A stretch of 33,505 bases of DNA from positions 408 through 33,912 of the forward strand of contig DHMX01000019.1 of NCBI GenBank assembly GCA_002406015.1, written 5' to 3'. The notes under the pieces are model-generated. The model was not told the origin of the DNA. It made no database searches and was given only the letters and a program-made list of their open reading frames with translations. Both the position numbers and the translations under genes were made by a program. Source of the DNA: Lachnospiraceae bacterium UBA4631. Lineage in GTDB: Bacteria > Bacillota > Clostridia > Lachnospirales > Lachnospiraceae. Below are positions 1-8,505 of the stretch, piece by piece; the first letter of the stretch is position 1, and each line of letters opens with the position of its first letter.

Positions 1-57
1 TGGGAGAGCATCTGCCTTACAAGCAGAGGGTCACAGGTTCGAGCCCTGTAGGTCCCA
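1..57 (+). tRNA. tRNA-Val (anticodon TAC), 5' part cut off by window edge
   Basis: The window opens inside the D loop. A five-pair anticodon stem (tctgc/gcaga) encloses the loop cttacaa, giving anticodon TAC (valine). The T stem acagg/cctgt encloses ttcgagc. The 3' acceptor strand aggtccc and discriminator A end the gene at 57. No CCA is encoded. A run of T follows at once and could act in termination. About 17 bases of the 5' end lie outside the window. Confidence 0.93.
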
Positions 58-62
58 TTTTT

Positions 63-86
63 TATTTTAAATAATATTTTAAATAA
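63..86. repeat. Two perfect tandem copies of an AT-only 12-mer
   Basis: The 12-mer tattttaaataa occurs at 63-74 and again at 75-86. The unit is itself nearly palindromic. It lies between tRNA-Val and the end of the minus-strand operon. It could simply be AT-rich low-complexity sequence, and no function is evident. Confidence 0.6.
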
Positions 87-92
87 ATGACT

Positions 93-120
93 GGAAAACG
101 GTACGGATATTCCCTTACCG
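93..120 (-). terminator. Probable intrinsic terminator of the TetR-EFR1-SDR operon
   Basis: Read on the minus strand, an eight-base arm pairs with a second arm (99-106 with 113-120) with one mismatch around a six-base loop, and TTTTCC follows. It lies 13 bases beyond the SDR stop codon. The T tract is short, so strength is uncertain. Confidence 0.45.
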
Positions 121-132
121 GTATCGCTATCT

Positions 133-897
133 TTAATAAAATCTTTTTGTTAGCTTCATCATCCATGATGATGGGAAAATCTTACTAACAACCCGATAGG
201 ATTTATAAAACATCCCCGGTGTATAAACGCCTCTTCCTTTTTCTGCTTTTTCTAATGCCTTAACCGTAATCTTCGACATATCCAGAAACGGAAGCTTATT
301 AATTTTCTGGCTTTGTCTTCCCTGTCCTTTTGGATTCATTTCTGTATCCATATTTCCGGGGCAAAGAAGAAGTACATTAATACCTTTTTCCAGTAATTCC
401 TCGCGAAGTGCTTTTCCGAAATAATAAACATATTTCTTTGTTGCACTATATACTGTTTGATTGGGAACCGGTACAAATGAAGATACCGAACATGTAATAA
501 TTGTATAACTGTCTTTTTTCATATAAGGAAGAAACATTTTCTGAATCAATGTCATTCCCTTAATATTAACAGAAATCATATTTAAAATATCTTCCTGTCT
601 CATGTCAGCAAATTTGCCTGATTTTTCATATCCTGCATTATTAATCAGTACGCTTACTTGTGGTTTCTCATTTTCCAGTCGTTTAATCAATCCAACATAA
701 GAAGCCTCCGCACTTAAGTCTACTTCTATTGCAACAACTTTTTTATTCTCATATTTTTCGGCAAGTTTATCTAATCGTTCCTTTCTTCTGGCTAGAATCC
801 AGTATTCATCCAAATGCGGATAGCGATTTATTACTGCCTCTAAAAATTTCACTCCAAGACCTGATGATGCTCCTGTAATTACTGCTATATTTGCCAT
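133..897 (-). CDS. Short-chain dehydrogenase/reductase (SDR) family protein
   Basis: This 254-residue protein is a classical-length SDR, an NAD(P)-dependent oxidoreductase with a Rossmann fold. The N terminus has the nucleotide-binding motif TGASSGLG (residues 8-15). NNAG follows near residue 86, and the catalytic YSATK (YxxxK) lies near residue 149 with a serine pair about 13 residues before it. The C-terminal part is basic and may contact membrane or protein. The start at 897 is supported by AGGAGG six bases upstream. The gene is last in a three-gene minus-strand operon, eight bases after the EFR1 ferredoxin gene, so it may take electrons from, or act on the same substrate as, that protein. 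The substrate cannot be read from sequence. Confidence 0.9.
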   Translation of the reverse strand: MANIAVITGASSGLGVKFLEAVINRYPHLDEYWILARRKERLDKLAEKYENKKVVAIEVDLSAEASYVGLIKRLENEKPQVSVLINNAGYEKSGKFADMRQEDILNMISVNIKGMTLIQKMFLPYMKKDSYTIITCSVSSFVPVPNQTVYSATKKYVYYFGKALREELLEKGINVLLLCPGNMDTEMNPKGQGRQSQKINKLPFLDMSKITVKALEKAEKGRGVYTPGMFYKSYRVVSKIFPSSWMMKLTKRFY

Positions 898-905
898 GTT
901 TCCTC

Positions 906-1664
906 CTAAATTCTGGTGTAAGGGTTTTTATACTGTCCGTGTCTGACCGTTTTTCCATTACGATAATTAATTGCGAATTTTGGACATCTGTGAAGACATC
1001 CAAGACACATTTCACATTCTTCCGACTTCCAGACAGGACATCCTTCTTCCATCTGTATCGCTCCGACAGGACATTTTTTTGCACACACACCGCAGCCAAC
1101 ACATACATTTTTGTTTACAGACAGATTTTTTGTTTTTCTCGCTGTAGTGTACATATATGCCGATGGAATTGCTGCAATCCACTTAGGTAATTTTCTGTCT
1201 ATAAAATCACCTTTTCTTTTTGATGTTATGTTATCAATTACAAGTGATAGCTGCTTTATGCCATCACTTAGCCGCTTATCGACCTTTTTTCTATCCGTAA
1301 GATTAAATACCGGTGTCCATGTATCTGGCATAATCACGCTGTAATAGGCATCGAACTTCTGCCTATTATGAGCCATAATATCCTTCGCCATGCTGCCAGC
1401 CGCCCCAGTCGTTGTCCCATAACTGGCAAGAAAAAATGTATATCCGCAATTATCTATTCTGATTTTTGCCAGATATTCTGCAACAATCCGTGGAAGTCTC
1501 CAAAAATAAGTAGGCACCACAATTCCGAGTATTTTTTCATTGGAGAAATAATATTTATTCTTACAGATGCAGTCTACGATAGACATACATTTTTCATTTG
1601 TTGCATTTGCAATCTGCTCCGAAATATATTTTCCATTTCCTGTTGCACTAAAATACAATATCAT
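906..1664 (-). CDS. EFR1-type flavodoxin/ferredoxin fusion protein
   Basis: This 252-residue cytoplasmic protein has an N-terminal flavodoxin-like domain (residues 1 to about 160) that begins YFSATGNGKYI, the typical phosphate-binding loop for FMN. The C-terminal ferredoxin domain carries two 4Fe-4S motifs, CVGCGVCAKKCP and CEMCLGCLHRCP (about residues 188-232). This layout matches the EFR1 family, common in Clostridia, which is thought to shuttle electrons to partner reductases. The start ATG overlaps the TetR stop by four bases (ATGA), with AAAGGAGG ten bases upstream, so translation is probably coupled. The neighbouring SDR is a likely partner by context only. Both clusters keep all their cysteines. 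Confidence 0.9.
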   Translation of the reverse strand: MILYFSATGNGKYISEQIANATNEKCMSIVDCICKNKYYFSNEKILGIVVPTYFWRLPRIVAEYLAKIRIDNCGYTFFLASYGTTTGAAGSMAKDIMAHNRQKFDAYYSVIMPDTWTPVFNLTDRKKVDKRLSDGIKQLSLVIDNITSKRKGDFIDRKLPKWIAAIPSAYMYTTARKTKNLSVNKNVCVGCGVCAKKCPVGAIQMEEGCPVWKSEECEMCLGCLHRCPKFAINYRNGKTVRHGQYKNPYTRI

Positions 1665-2251
1665 TTTTTGTGAGCCTCCTTTTCGATACTGCCAAACAGA
1701 AATCTAACCGCTTGTAATGCTTCATTTTTACTTAATTGTTCCTTTGCAAAAAAACATTTTTCCAACAGTATTTCAAGCGTAGCAGCATAATAGTCAACCA
1801 TAACATCTTCGCATACCGGAAAATCTTTCGTTCCGGGACACATACTTATTACATGCTTTATCTGCTTTTTCATAAAAGCACGCAGAGAAGCTATGCATCT
1901 TCCTTCCAGACTATTTTTTAATAAAATCCGGTAAATCTGTGGTCTGTATCGGTCAAGATATTCATACAGAAGAGAAAATATTTGTTCCGTATTCTGTTCA
2001 CCCTGAGCATTCATATATTTTTCTATGTCCATGTCTTTCATAATTGCAATCCAGCAATAATCCATCAGATCATAAATGTCATCAAAGTAGTTATAAAACG
2101 TTGACCTTGGATAATTGCATACATTACATATTTTCTGGACAGAAATCTCTTCTAGTGGCATGTCTTCCAGCATTACTATCATTTTTTCTGAAAAGTCCGC
2201 TAATGTCCGTTTCGCAAATCTGCTTGTTTTTCCTGATAAATTAACCTTCAT
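1661..2251 (-). CDS. TetR/AcrR family transcriptional regulator
   Basis: The protein has about 196 residues counted from the ATG at 2251. A GTG at 2260 would add three residues, but the GGAG motif eight bases before the ATG fits 2251 better. Residues about 10-60 form a TetR-type helix-turn-helix, with recognition-helix text ICNVCNYPRSTFYNYFDDI. The helical C-terminal half would bind ligand and dimerise and shows no recognisable specificity. It heads the operon with the EFR1 and SDR genes and faces the ABC transporter operon. A palindrome at 2280-2295 just upstream is a candidate operator, so autorepression is likely. Control of the divergent transporter is possible. Confidence 0.88.
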   Translation of the reverse strand: MKVNLSGKTSRFAKRTLADFSEKMIVMLEDMPLEEISVQKICNVCNYPRSTFYNYFDDIYDLMDYCWIAIMKDMDIEKYMNAQGEQNTEQIFSLLYEYLDRYRPQIYRILLKNSLEGRCIASLRAFMKKQIKHVISMCPGTKDFPVCEDVMVDYYAATLEILLEKCFFAKEQLSKNEALQAVRFLFGSIEKEAHKK

Positions 2252-2279
2252 TCCAATCACTCCAACTGAATATTTATGT

Positions 2280-2328
2280 ACAGATGTCCATCTGTTTATA
2301 ATTTATCAACCATGTGCTTAAAAAGCAA
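2280..2328 (-). promoter_or_regulatory. Candidate promoter and palindromic operator of the tetR operon
   Basis: On the minus strand TTGCTT (2323-2328), 17 bases and TAAATT (2300-2305) form a moderate sigma-A promoter. The predicted start falls inside the inverted repeat acagat-4-atctgt (2280-2295). A TetR dimer bound there would block initiation. The hexamers are imperfect and the operator role is inferred from position. Confidence 0.5.
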
Positions 2329-2387
2329 TCTCCAATTATTTGTTCTTGTCCACATTTAGACATTATCGTAAAATTGTAAAAATTTGA

Positions 2388-2415
2388 ATTTTTCATATGT
2401 TTGGAAATGAAAAAT
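2388..2415. repeat. 9-bp inverted repeat in the tetR/ABC divergent region
   Basis: The arms atttttcat (2388-2396) and atgaaaaat (2407-2415) are perfect complements around a ten-base spacer, about 85 bases before the ABC ATPase start. It may be an operator or a leader hairpin of the transporter operon. No good -10/-35 pair was found for that operon, so its promoter remains unassigned. Confidence 0.4.
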
Positions 2416-2500
2416 CGAATTAAGTCTTTTTTTATACATTATTTTCCCAAAAGGTGATAAGATAAACTTAAATTGAAATGTGAGAATAAGGAGCCGAATA

Positions 2501-3205
2501 ATGAGTGCATTTGTGGAATTTAAGGATGTAAGAAAGCTGTATAAAACGGGTGAAGTTGAGATAGCTGCTCTTCAAAATGTTAATTTTGAAATAGAACAGG
2601 GAGAATTTTGTGTAATTGTAGGTGCATCCGGAGCAGGAAAGACTACCATATTAAATATATTGGGTGGAATGGACACCTTAACCTCCGGTACTGTTTATTT
2701 AGACGGACAGGAAATATCTGCATTAAATAAGAAGCAATTGACTGCATATCGAAGATATGATGTAGGCTTTGTATTTCAGTTTTATAATTTAGTACAGAAT
2801 CTTACCGCACTTGAAAATGTGGAATTGGCAGCTCAGATATGTAAGAATCCACTGGATGCAGGAACGGTTCTGAAGGAAGTCGGCTTAGAGCATCGAATGG
2901 CAAATTTTCCGGCACAGTTATCAGGCGGTGAACAGCAAAGAGTTGCGATAGCCAGAGCGTTAGCAAAGAATCCGAAGCTTCTGTTGTGTGATGAACCAAC
3001 CGGAGCGTTAGATTACAATACCGGAAAGGCTGTTTTGAAGCTCTTGCAGGATACCTGCCGCAAGACGGGAATGACGGTGGTTGTGATTACGCATAATCAG
3101 GCATTGACTGCAATGGCAGACCGGATTATTACAGTGAAAAACGGAACGGTTGAAAAAATGGTGAAAAATGAAACTATCGTTAATGTAGAAGAGATTGAGT
3201 GGTAA
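2501..3205 (+). CDS. ABC transporter ATP-binding protein (MacB/LolD type)
   Basis: This 234-residue ATPase powers the permease encoded next. Motifs appear in order: Walker A GASGAGKT (residues 41-48), a Q-loop in FQFYNLVQNLTALENV, signature LSGGEQQRVAIARAL, Walker B LLLCDEPTGALD and the H-loop VITHN. The family usually works with FtsX-type permeases in mechanotransmission or export rather than nutrient uptake. I chose the ATG at 2501 because AAGGAG stands seven bases before it. An in-frame GTG at 2480 has no comparable site. The stop codon lies five bases before the permease start, so the two are co-translated. Confidence 0.94.
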   Translation: MSAFVEFKDVRKLYKTGEVEIAALQNVNFEIEQGEFCVIVGASGAGKTTILNILGGMDTLTSGTVYLDGQEISALNKKQLTAYRRYDVGFVFQFYNLVQNLTALENVELAAQICKNPLDAGTVLKEVGLEHRMANFPAQLSGGEQQRVAIARALAKNPKLLLCDEPTGALDYNTGKAVLKLLQDTCRKTGMTVVVITHNQALTAMADRIITVKNGTVEKMVKNETIVNVEEIEW

Positions 3206-3210
3206 GCAGC

Positions 3211-6200
3211 ATGAGTTCTATGATAAAACGTACAACAATTCGAGAGATAAAAGGAAGCTTTGGGCGTTTTTTTGCAATCCTAGCAATTATTGCATTGGGC
3301 GTTGGATTCTTTTCCGGAATTAAGATTACAAAGCAGGATATGGTGCATACCATTAACGATTATTTGAAGGAAAAGAATTTTTTTGATTTGCATTTGTTAT
3401 CCACATTAGGCTTTGAAGAAAGTGACATTGTTGCATTTGAAAAGGAAGCGGATGTCAGATATGTAGAAGGAACCTATATGTTTGATGTATTGTATTCCGG
3501 ACTTGGGGAAAATGAGGTAGTATTAAAGACTATGGCATTGCCGAAACAGATAAATGGCATTCGGCTGTTGAGCGGACGTATGCCGGAGAATGAAAGCGAA
3601 TGTGTAATCGATTCCAGAGTTGCAGGGGATGAGAGTATAGGAACTGTGATTCGGGTTGCGGAAACAAATGAAGCTGATACCAAGGATAACTTGAAAGAAA
3701 AAGAATATACAATCGTGGGAATTGCGGATGCATCCTATTACCTGAATTTTGAACGTGGAACAACCTCCATTGGAAATGGTCGAATCGCAGGCTTTATTTA
3801 TGTAGAACCGGAGGTGTTTACTTGTGACTATTATACGGATGTGTTTATCTGCTTCCAACAGGACTATGATATTTACAGTGATGAATATAATACATATATG
3901 GATGACAAGGAGAAGCAATGGGAAGCGATATGCGATAAGCAGGCAAATATCCGATATGAAAAAATCGTATCTGATGCAGAACAGACGGTACAGGATGCGA
4001 AGGATGAGTTAGAGGAGCAACGCACAAGCGGAGAAGAGGAGCTGTCGGACGCATATCAAAAACTGACGGATTCGGAGAAACAGCTAAGTGATGCCAGAAA
4101 ACAGTTGAATTTAGCATGGACAGAGTTTTATGAGCAGGAAGATACGGTAGCAGAGCAGGGAAATGTGCTGGCAGAGCAGGAGACTAAGTTAGAGCAAAGT
4201 AAGCAGCAAGTGCAGGATAGTATGAATCAGTTGCCGGCAGAACAGCAGCAAATGCTGCAAACCTTGACGGATACATATAAGCAGGCAGATGAAAGTCAAA
4301 GAGAGAATCTACAGAAGGAATGGATGCAGATTCCCGGTATGGATGGTCTGTTACAGCTCATTCAGGCACAAATGCAGATAGAAGAAGGCAGTCAGAGGCT
4401 TAGCAGTGCAAGAGAAGAATTGGAAGCGGGAAAGACGCAGTTAGAACAGGGAAAAGCAGAGCTGATACAGCAGGAACAAAAGCTACAGGAGTCGGAGGCA
4501 GATTTAGAGCAGGGCTGGGCTGATTACAAAGAAAATAAGCAGAAATTTGATGACGGAATAGAAGAAGCAGAGACAAAGCTAGAGGACGCAGAGCAGGAAA
4601 TTAAGGATATTAAGCAGCCGGATACTTATGTATTGAATCGAAATACGAATATTGGCTATGCGTGCTTTGAAAGTGATTCTAATATTGTAGATGCGGTTGC
4701 AAAGGTATTTCCTGTATTTTTTATTCTGGTAGCTGCATTGGTATGTATGACAACCATGAATCGAATGGTGGAGGAGCAACGGACACAGATAGGAGTGTTA
4801 AAGGCACTTGGTTATTCTGAGAGAGTCATTATGGGAAAGTTTATGTTTTATTCCGGAAGTGCTGCCTTAATAGGCTGTGTTCTGGGATATGCAGTAGGAA
4901 CCATAGTATTTCCGAAGGTGATTTGGTACGCATATGGAATGATGTATCAATCACTACCGTTAGATTATGTATTTGACTGGCGTTTGGCGGGAATTGCGTT
5001 AGCAGTATCATTAGCCTGTTCCATCGGAACTACATGGCTGTCCTGCAGATATGAAATGGAAGAGACGGCAGCCAGTCTGATGCGGGCAAAAGCACCAAAG
5101 GCAGGAAAACGGGTGCTGCTGGAACGGATTCCATTTATATGGAAACGATTAAAATTTCTCCATAAGGTATCTGTAAGAAATATATTTCGATATAAGAAGC
5201 GGTTCTTTATGATGATTATTGGAATCAGCGGATGTACGGCATTGTTATTGACCGGATTTGGCATAGAGGATTCCATTGCCGGCTTTGCTGACCAGCAGTA
5301 TGAGGAAATACAGATTGCAGACGGAACGGTAGGTCTAAAGCAGGGCATCAATGCAGAACCGGACTTGACGGAGCAGAGGTCATTAGAGAAAGCATTGGAG
5401 CAAGTAACACAATCAGATACCTTTGTGAGCGAAACCGCATGGGATATGATACAGGACGATACGACAAAGGCAGTGAATCTGGTAGTTATGCAGAAGCCGG
5501 AAGAGATTGAAAGCTATATGCGGCTTCGGACAGAAAAGGGAGAGCAGATAGCATATCCAGGTGCAGGTCAGGCGGTCATTAATAACGGATTGGCTGAACG
5601 GTATCACCTGGCTGTCGGGGATAAGCTTGTACTCCGAAATGATAAAATGCAGGAAATTATCGTAACGGTATCCGGAGTATTTGAAAATCGGGTATATAAT
5701 TATGTATTTCTTTCTCCGGGGACATATACCGAGCAATTGGGAACAGAGCCGGAATACCAGACCATTTACATAAATTACAAGGAGGGTCTGGATATACATG
5801 AGGCTGCTGCAGAATTGATGAAGGAGGAGCTTGTAACAACGACAACGCTGTATCAGGATACCAGAACACGAATGGCTAATATGATGAAGAGTCTGGATTA
5901 TGTAGTCCTGCTTGTAATTGTCTGTGCGGCAGGCTTGGCATTTATTGTACTGTATAATTTGACGAACATTAATATTACGGAGCGGATTCGGGAAATTGCG
6001 ACGATTAAGGTACTGGGCTTTTTCAGAAATGAAACTGCGGCTTATGTATTTCGGGAGAATCTGGTATTGACCGGAATTGGTGCATTGGTAGGCTTAGGGT
6101 TAGGTGTCCTGCTTCACCGGTTTGTAATGGCAAAGATTCAGGTTGATATGGTATCCTTTGCAGTGCAGATTCGGGCAGTGAGCTATGTATACAGTGTCTT

Positions 6201-6294
6201 GCTGACGTTTCTGTTCTATGTAGTAGTAGACAGAATTATGGCAGTGAAGCTGGATAGAATTAACATGGCAGAATCATTGAAATCTGTAGAATAA
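3211..6294 (+). CDS. Large FtsX-like ABC permease with extracellular coiled coil
   Basis: This roughly 1027-residue membrane protein has two FtsX cores. A first membrane helix (about residues 18-37) is followed by a long outside segment. That segment includes a heptad-rich, Q/E/K-rich coiled coil of about 210 residues (around 255-470). Three membrane helices follow (about 495-620). A fifth helix (about 670-690) leads to a second outside domain, and three more helices fill the C-terminal 150 residues. The motif RTQIGVLKALGYS and its counterpart REIATIKVLGF are the coupling helices that touch the ATPase. It probably acts as an exporter or envelope mechanotransmitter with the ATPase at 2501; the substrate is unknown. 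Possible starts are GTG 3199, ATG 3211 and ATG 3220, none with a strong ribosome site. Translation is likely coupled to the upstream gene. Confidence 0.9.
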   Translation: MSSMIKRTTIREIKGSFGRFFAILAIIALGVGFFSGIKITKQDMVHTINDYLKEKNFFDLHLLSTLGFEESDIVAFEKEADVRYVEGTYMFDVLYSGLGENEVVLKTMALPKQINGIRLLSGRMPENESECVIDSRVAGDESIGTVIRVAETNEADTKDNLKEKEYTIVGIADASYYLNFERGTTSIGNGRIAGFIYVEPEVFTCDYYTDVFICFQQDYDIYSDEYNTYMDDKEKQWEAICDKQANIRYEKIVSDAEQTVQDAKDELEEQRTSGEEELSDAYQKLTDSEKQLSDARKQLNLAWTEFYEQEDTVAEQGNVLAEQETKLEQSKQQVQDSMNQLPAEQQQMLQTLTDTYKQADESQRENLQKEWMQIPGMDGLLQLIQAQMQIEEGSQRLSSAREELEAGKTQLEQGKAELIQQEQKLQESEADLEQGWADYKENKQKFDDGIEEAETKLEDAEQEIKDIKQPDTYVLNRNTNIGYACFESDSNIVDAVAKVFPVFFILVAALVCMTTMNRMVEEQRTQIGVLKALGYSERVIMGKFMFYSGSAALIGCVLGYAVGTIVFPKVIWYAYGMMYQSLPLDYVFDWRLAGIALAVSLACSIGTTWLSCRYEMEETAASLMRAKAPKAGKRVLLERIPFIWKRLKFLHKVSVRNIFRYKKRFFMMIIGISGCTALLLTGFGIEDSIAGFADQQYEEIQIADGTVGLKQGINAEPDLTEQRSLEKALEQVTQSDTFVSETAWDMIQDDTTKAVNLVVMQKPEEIESYMRLRTEKGEQIAYPGAGQAVINNGLAERYHLAVGDKLVLRNDKMQEIIVTVSGVFENRVYNYVFLSPGTYTEQLGTEPEYQTIYINYKEGLDIHEAAAELMKEELVTTTTLYQDTRTRMANMMKSLDYVVLLVIVCAAGLAFIVLYNLTNINITERIREIATIKVLGFFRNETAAYVFRENLVLTGIGALVGLGLGVLLHRFVMAKIQVDMVSFAVQIRAVSYVYSVLLTFLFYVVVDRIMAVKLDRINMAESLKSVE

Positions 6295-6306
6295 TCAGAC
6301 ATGACA

Positions 6307-6328
6307 AGATTGTAAAAAGATTGTAAAA
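6307..6328 (+). repeat. Tandem 11-bp direct repeat
   Basis: Two perfect copies of agattgtaaaa (6307-6317, 6318-6328) sit exactly one helical turn apart, just after the permease and upstream of the GGDEF gene. Such spacing suits binding of a dimeric regulator to one DNA face. A related gtaaaatt/gtaaaaat pair occurs at 2368-2383 before the transporter operon. Confidence 0.5.
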
Positions 6329-6353
6329 ACTAGTAGGCAAATGAAAAAAAGTA

Positions 6354-6381
6354 TTGTAGAATGAATGATAGGTAAGATAAT
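6354..6381 (+). promoter_or_regulatory. Candidate promoter of the sensor-GGDEF gene
   Basis: TTGTAG (6354-6359), 16 bases and GATAAT (6376-6381) resemble a sigma-A promoter, placing the start about 20 bases before the ATG at 6411. The 11-bp tandem repeat lies about 25 bases upstream of the -35 box. Confidence 0.45.
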
Positions 6382-6410
6382 GTCAACAGTTGTTGAATAA
6401 GAGGTAGAGC

Positions 6411-8414
6411 ATGAAGCGGTTGAATGTTGCATTGTTTATCAGCGAATTTGAGGACCCGTTTGCAAACACACTCTGCGAAGGGGCGGTCAAGGCTGTAAAA
6501 GAAAAAGGGTATAATCTGTATATTTTTCCTGGGAAATTTGTAGATTCCAGGATTAGTCCTGCGTTTGAGGATGAGTATGCATATCAGTATAATTGTCTTT
6601 TTCAATTCATTTCAGAAAAAAATATAGATATTGCAATTATCAATCTTGGTAATATTGCTTCACAGATGAGTAATGAGCGCAAGCTGGAATTTTTAAAAAC
6701 CATTACGGTGCCTGTGATTTTAATATCCGACACAGTAGAGGGATATTCCAGTGTGAATTTTGATAATATATCCGGTATTGCACAAGGTATTGAACATTTG
6801 ATTCGGCGGCATAACCGCAAGCAGTTTGGCTATGTGAGCGGACCGAAAAACAATATAGATGCAGTAGAACGGTTGCGGATATTTGAGCAGATTATGCAGC
6901 AAAATCAGATACCGCAGTCTCATTACAGAATTGTTGAGGGAGATTTTTCTTCCGGCTGTACAAAGGAAATCGAAGCACTGTTGCAGGCATATCCGGAGAT
7001 GGATGCATTAATATGTGCAAATGATATGATGTGCTATGCCGCATATCAGGTTTTGACAGCTCATCACATAGAGATAGGAAAAGATATAGCTGTTTTGGGA
7101 TTTGATGATGCACCGTATTCCAGCCGAATTAAACCGGGACTGACAACGGTAAAAGCAGACCCTTCATTGCTGGGGTATAAGGCAGTCGGAATTTGTGAAC
7201 AGGTTCTGCGTGGAGAGGAACATAATCTGTTGGTAGATACTACATTTGTGATTAGAGGCTCCTGCGGATGTGATAAGATTCCGTATACGGAACAATACGG
7301 GGATATATTAAGTGTCCGGGCAAATCTGGATTCCCTGAATCATACTCTGACGGCAATTTCCAGAAATCAGTTAAATGATGAGGCTGAGAATGATAAGGTA
7401 TACTATATGATTTTAAATAGCCTGTGTAAGATGAATATACAGGGTGTATACTTATATACATTTATGAAAGAAATCGAACACAAGAAGGATGAGACATGGG
7501 TTCGCCCAAAGGAGGTTCGGCTACGGACATATTATAAGGAACCATTTCGGAGAGAGGCGGATATTGTGTATCAGCCAATGCCGATATATTATTACCCGGT
7601 TCGGGAGGAAGATATTAAAGAGATTGAGCCGGCTCAGCAGAGAATTGCATTTGATGATATTTTTCAGAACCAATATATATCCGGGGATGAACAGCAGATA
7701 TTGGTATTTACACTGTTATATGCAGGTGAAAGCCAGTACGGATTTATGATTTGGGATGTGGAACAGGTCTATTACGGTTATATCGGACAGCTTTCCTACC
7801 AAATATCAAGTGCAATTAAGACAAATAAGCTGCTGTATAAGAAAAATCAGATGGCAGATGCATTAGAGCAGAGCTTGCAGCAGGTAAAGGAAAAGAATGC
7901 AATCCTTGAAGAAATTTCCAAGGTCGATGAATTAACGCAGGTGTATAATCGACGTGGCTTCTTAGACAGTATGAAACGATGCGTAATAGACCAGAATAAT
8001 ATTGGCAGGCAGGCACTTGCTGTCTATGCGGATATGAATAATCTGAAATTGATTAATGACCGGTTCGGGCATGAAGAAGGAGATTATGCGTTATGTCTGA
8101 TTGGACAGATTTTGAGAGAAGTCATTCATGATATGATGGACAGAGGAGCTGTAGGCCGGGTTGGCGGAGATGAATTTTGTGCGTATGTGATAACCGATGA
8201 AGCAGACAGTGAAGGTGTATTGCGTAAAAAGATTGACGAAATTACAGCAACCATGAATCAGGAAAATGATAAGCCATATTATGTCAGCATGAGCGTAGGC
8301 GTACAGCATTTTGTGTGCAGTGAAGAAGTTGATATATCCGAAATTCTAGAGCATGCGGATGAACAGCTTTATGTATATAAGCAGAAGAAACGGACAAATA
8401 TTTTAAAGGGCTAA
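6411..8414 (+). CDS. Soluble LacI-like sensor domain fused to GGDEF (putative diguanylate cyclase)
   Basis: The protein has 667 residues. Residues 1 to about 290 resemble the periplasmic-binding-protein fold of LacI/GalR regulators, including ALICANDMMCYAAYQVL and IAVLGFDDAPYSSRIKPGLTTV. There is no N-terminal HTH, signal peptide or membrane helix, so it should be cytoplasmic. About residues 290-475 form an undefined linker. A short coiled coil (about 480-505) leads into DELTQVYNRRGFL and the GGDEF domain, whose active-site GGDEF is intact at residues 585-589. The RxxD inhibitory site is absent: the expected positions 576 and 579 are M and G. It probably makes cyclic di-GMP in response to a small ligand such as a sugar. 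The start follows GAGG at a normal distance. A promoter and a tRNA gene follow. Confidence 0.88.
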   Translation: MKRLNVALFISEFEDPFANTLCEGAVKAVKEKGYNLYIFPGKFVDSRISPAFEDEYAYQYNCLFQFISEKNIDIAIINLGNIASQMSNERKLEFLKTITVPVILISDTVEGYSSVNFDNISGIAQGIEHLIRRHNRKQFGYVSGPKNNIDAVERLRIFEQIMQQNQIPQSHYRIVEGDFSSGCTKEIEALLQAYPEMDALICANDMMCYAAYQVLTAHHIEIGKDIAVLGFDDAPYSSRIKPGLTTVKADPSLLGYKAVGICEQVLRGEEHNLLVDTTFVIRGSCGCDKIPYTEQYGDILSVRANLDSLNHTLTAISRNQLNDEAENDKVYYMILNSLCKMNIQGVYLYTFMKEIEHKKDETWVRPKEVRLRTYYKEPFRREADIVYQPMPIYYYPVREEDIKEIEPAQQRIAFDDIFQNQYISGDEQQILVFTLLYAGESQYGFMIWDVEQVYYGYIGQLSYQISSAIKTNKLLYKKNQMADALEQSLQQVKEKNAILEEISKVDELTQVYNRRGFLDSMKRCVIDQNNIGRQALAVYADMNNLKLINDRFGHEEGDYALCLIGQILREVIHDMMDRGAVGRVGGDEFCAYVITDEADSEGVLRKKIDEITATMNQENDKPYYVSMSVGVQHFVCSEEVDISEILEHADEQLYVYKQKKRTNILKG

Positions 8415-8428
8415 ATTAAAAAAGGCAC

Positions 8429-8457
8429 TTGACATAACCAAAGATATTTGCTAATAT
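8429..8457 (+). promoter_or_regulatory. Strong sigma-A promoter of tRNA-Arg
   Basis: TTGACA (8429-8434), 17 bases and TAATAT (8452-8457) give an almost ideal promoter. Transcription would start near 8464, about 42 bases before the tRNA, leaving a 5' leader to be trimmed. Confidence 0.85.
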
Positions 8458-8505
8458 ATATCACGTTGAGTGCTGGATAGTCCGGTGCTTGTGATATTGT
8501 GATAT

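Noticed and set aside
8458..8505. A possible riboswitch or structured RNA between promoter and tRNA-Arg
   Set aside because: At under 50 bases it holds no recognisable aptamer and is best seen as a tRNA 5' leader.
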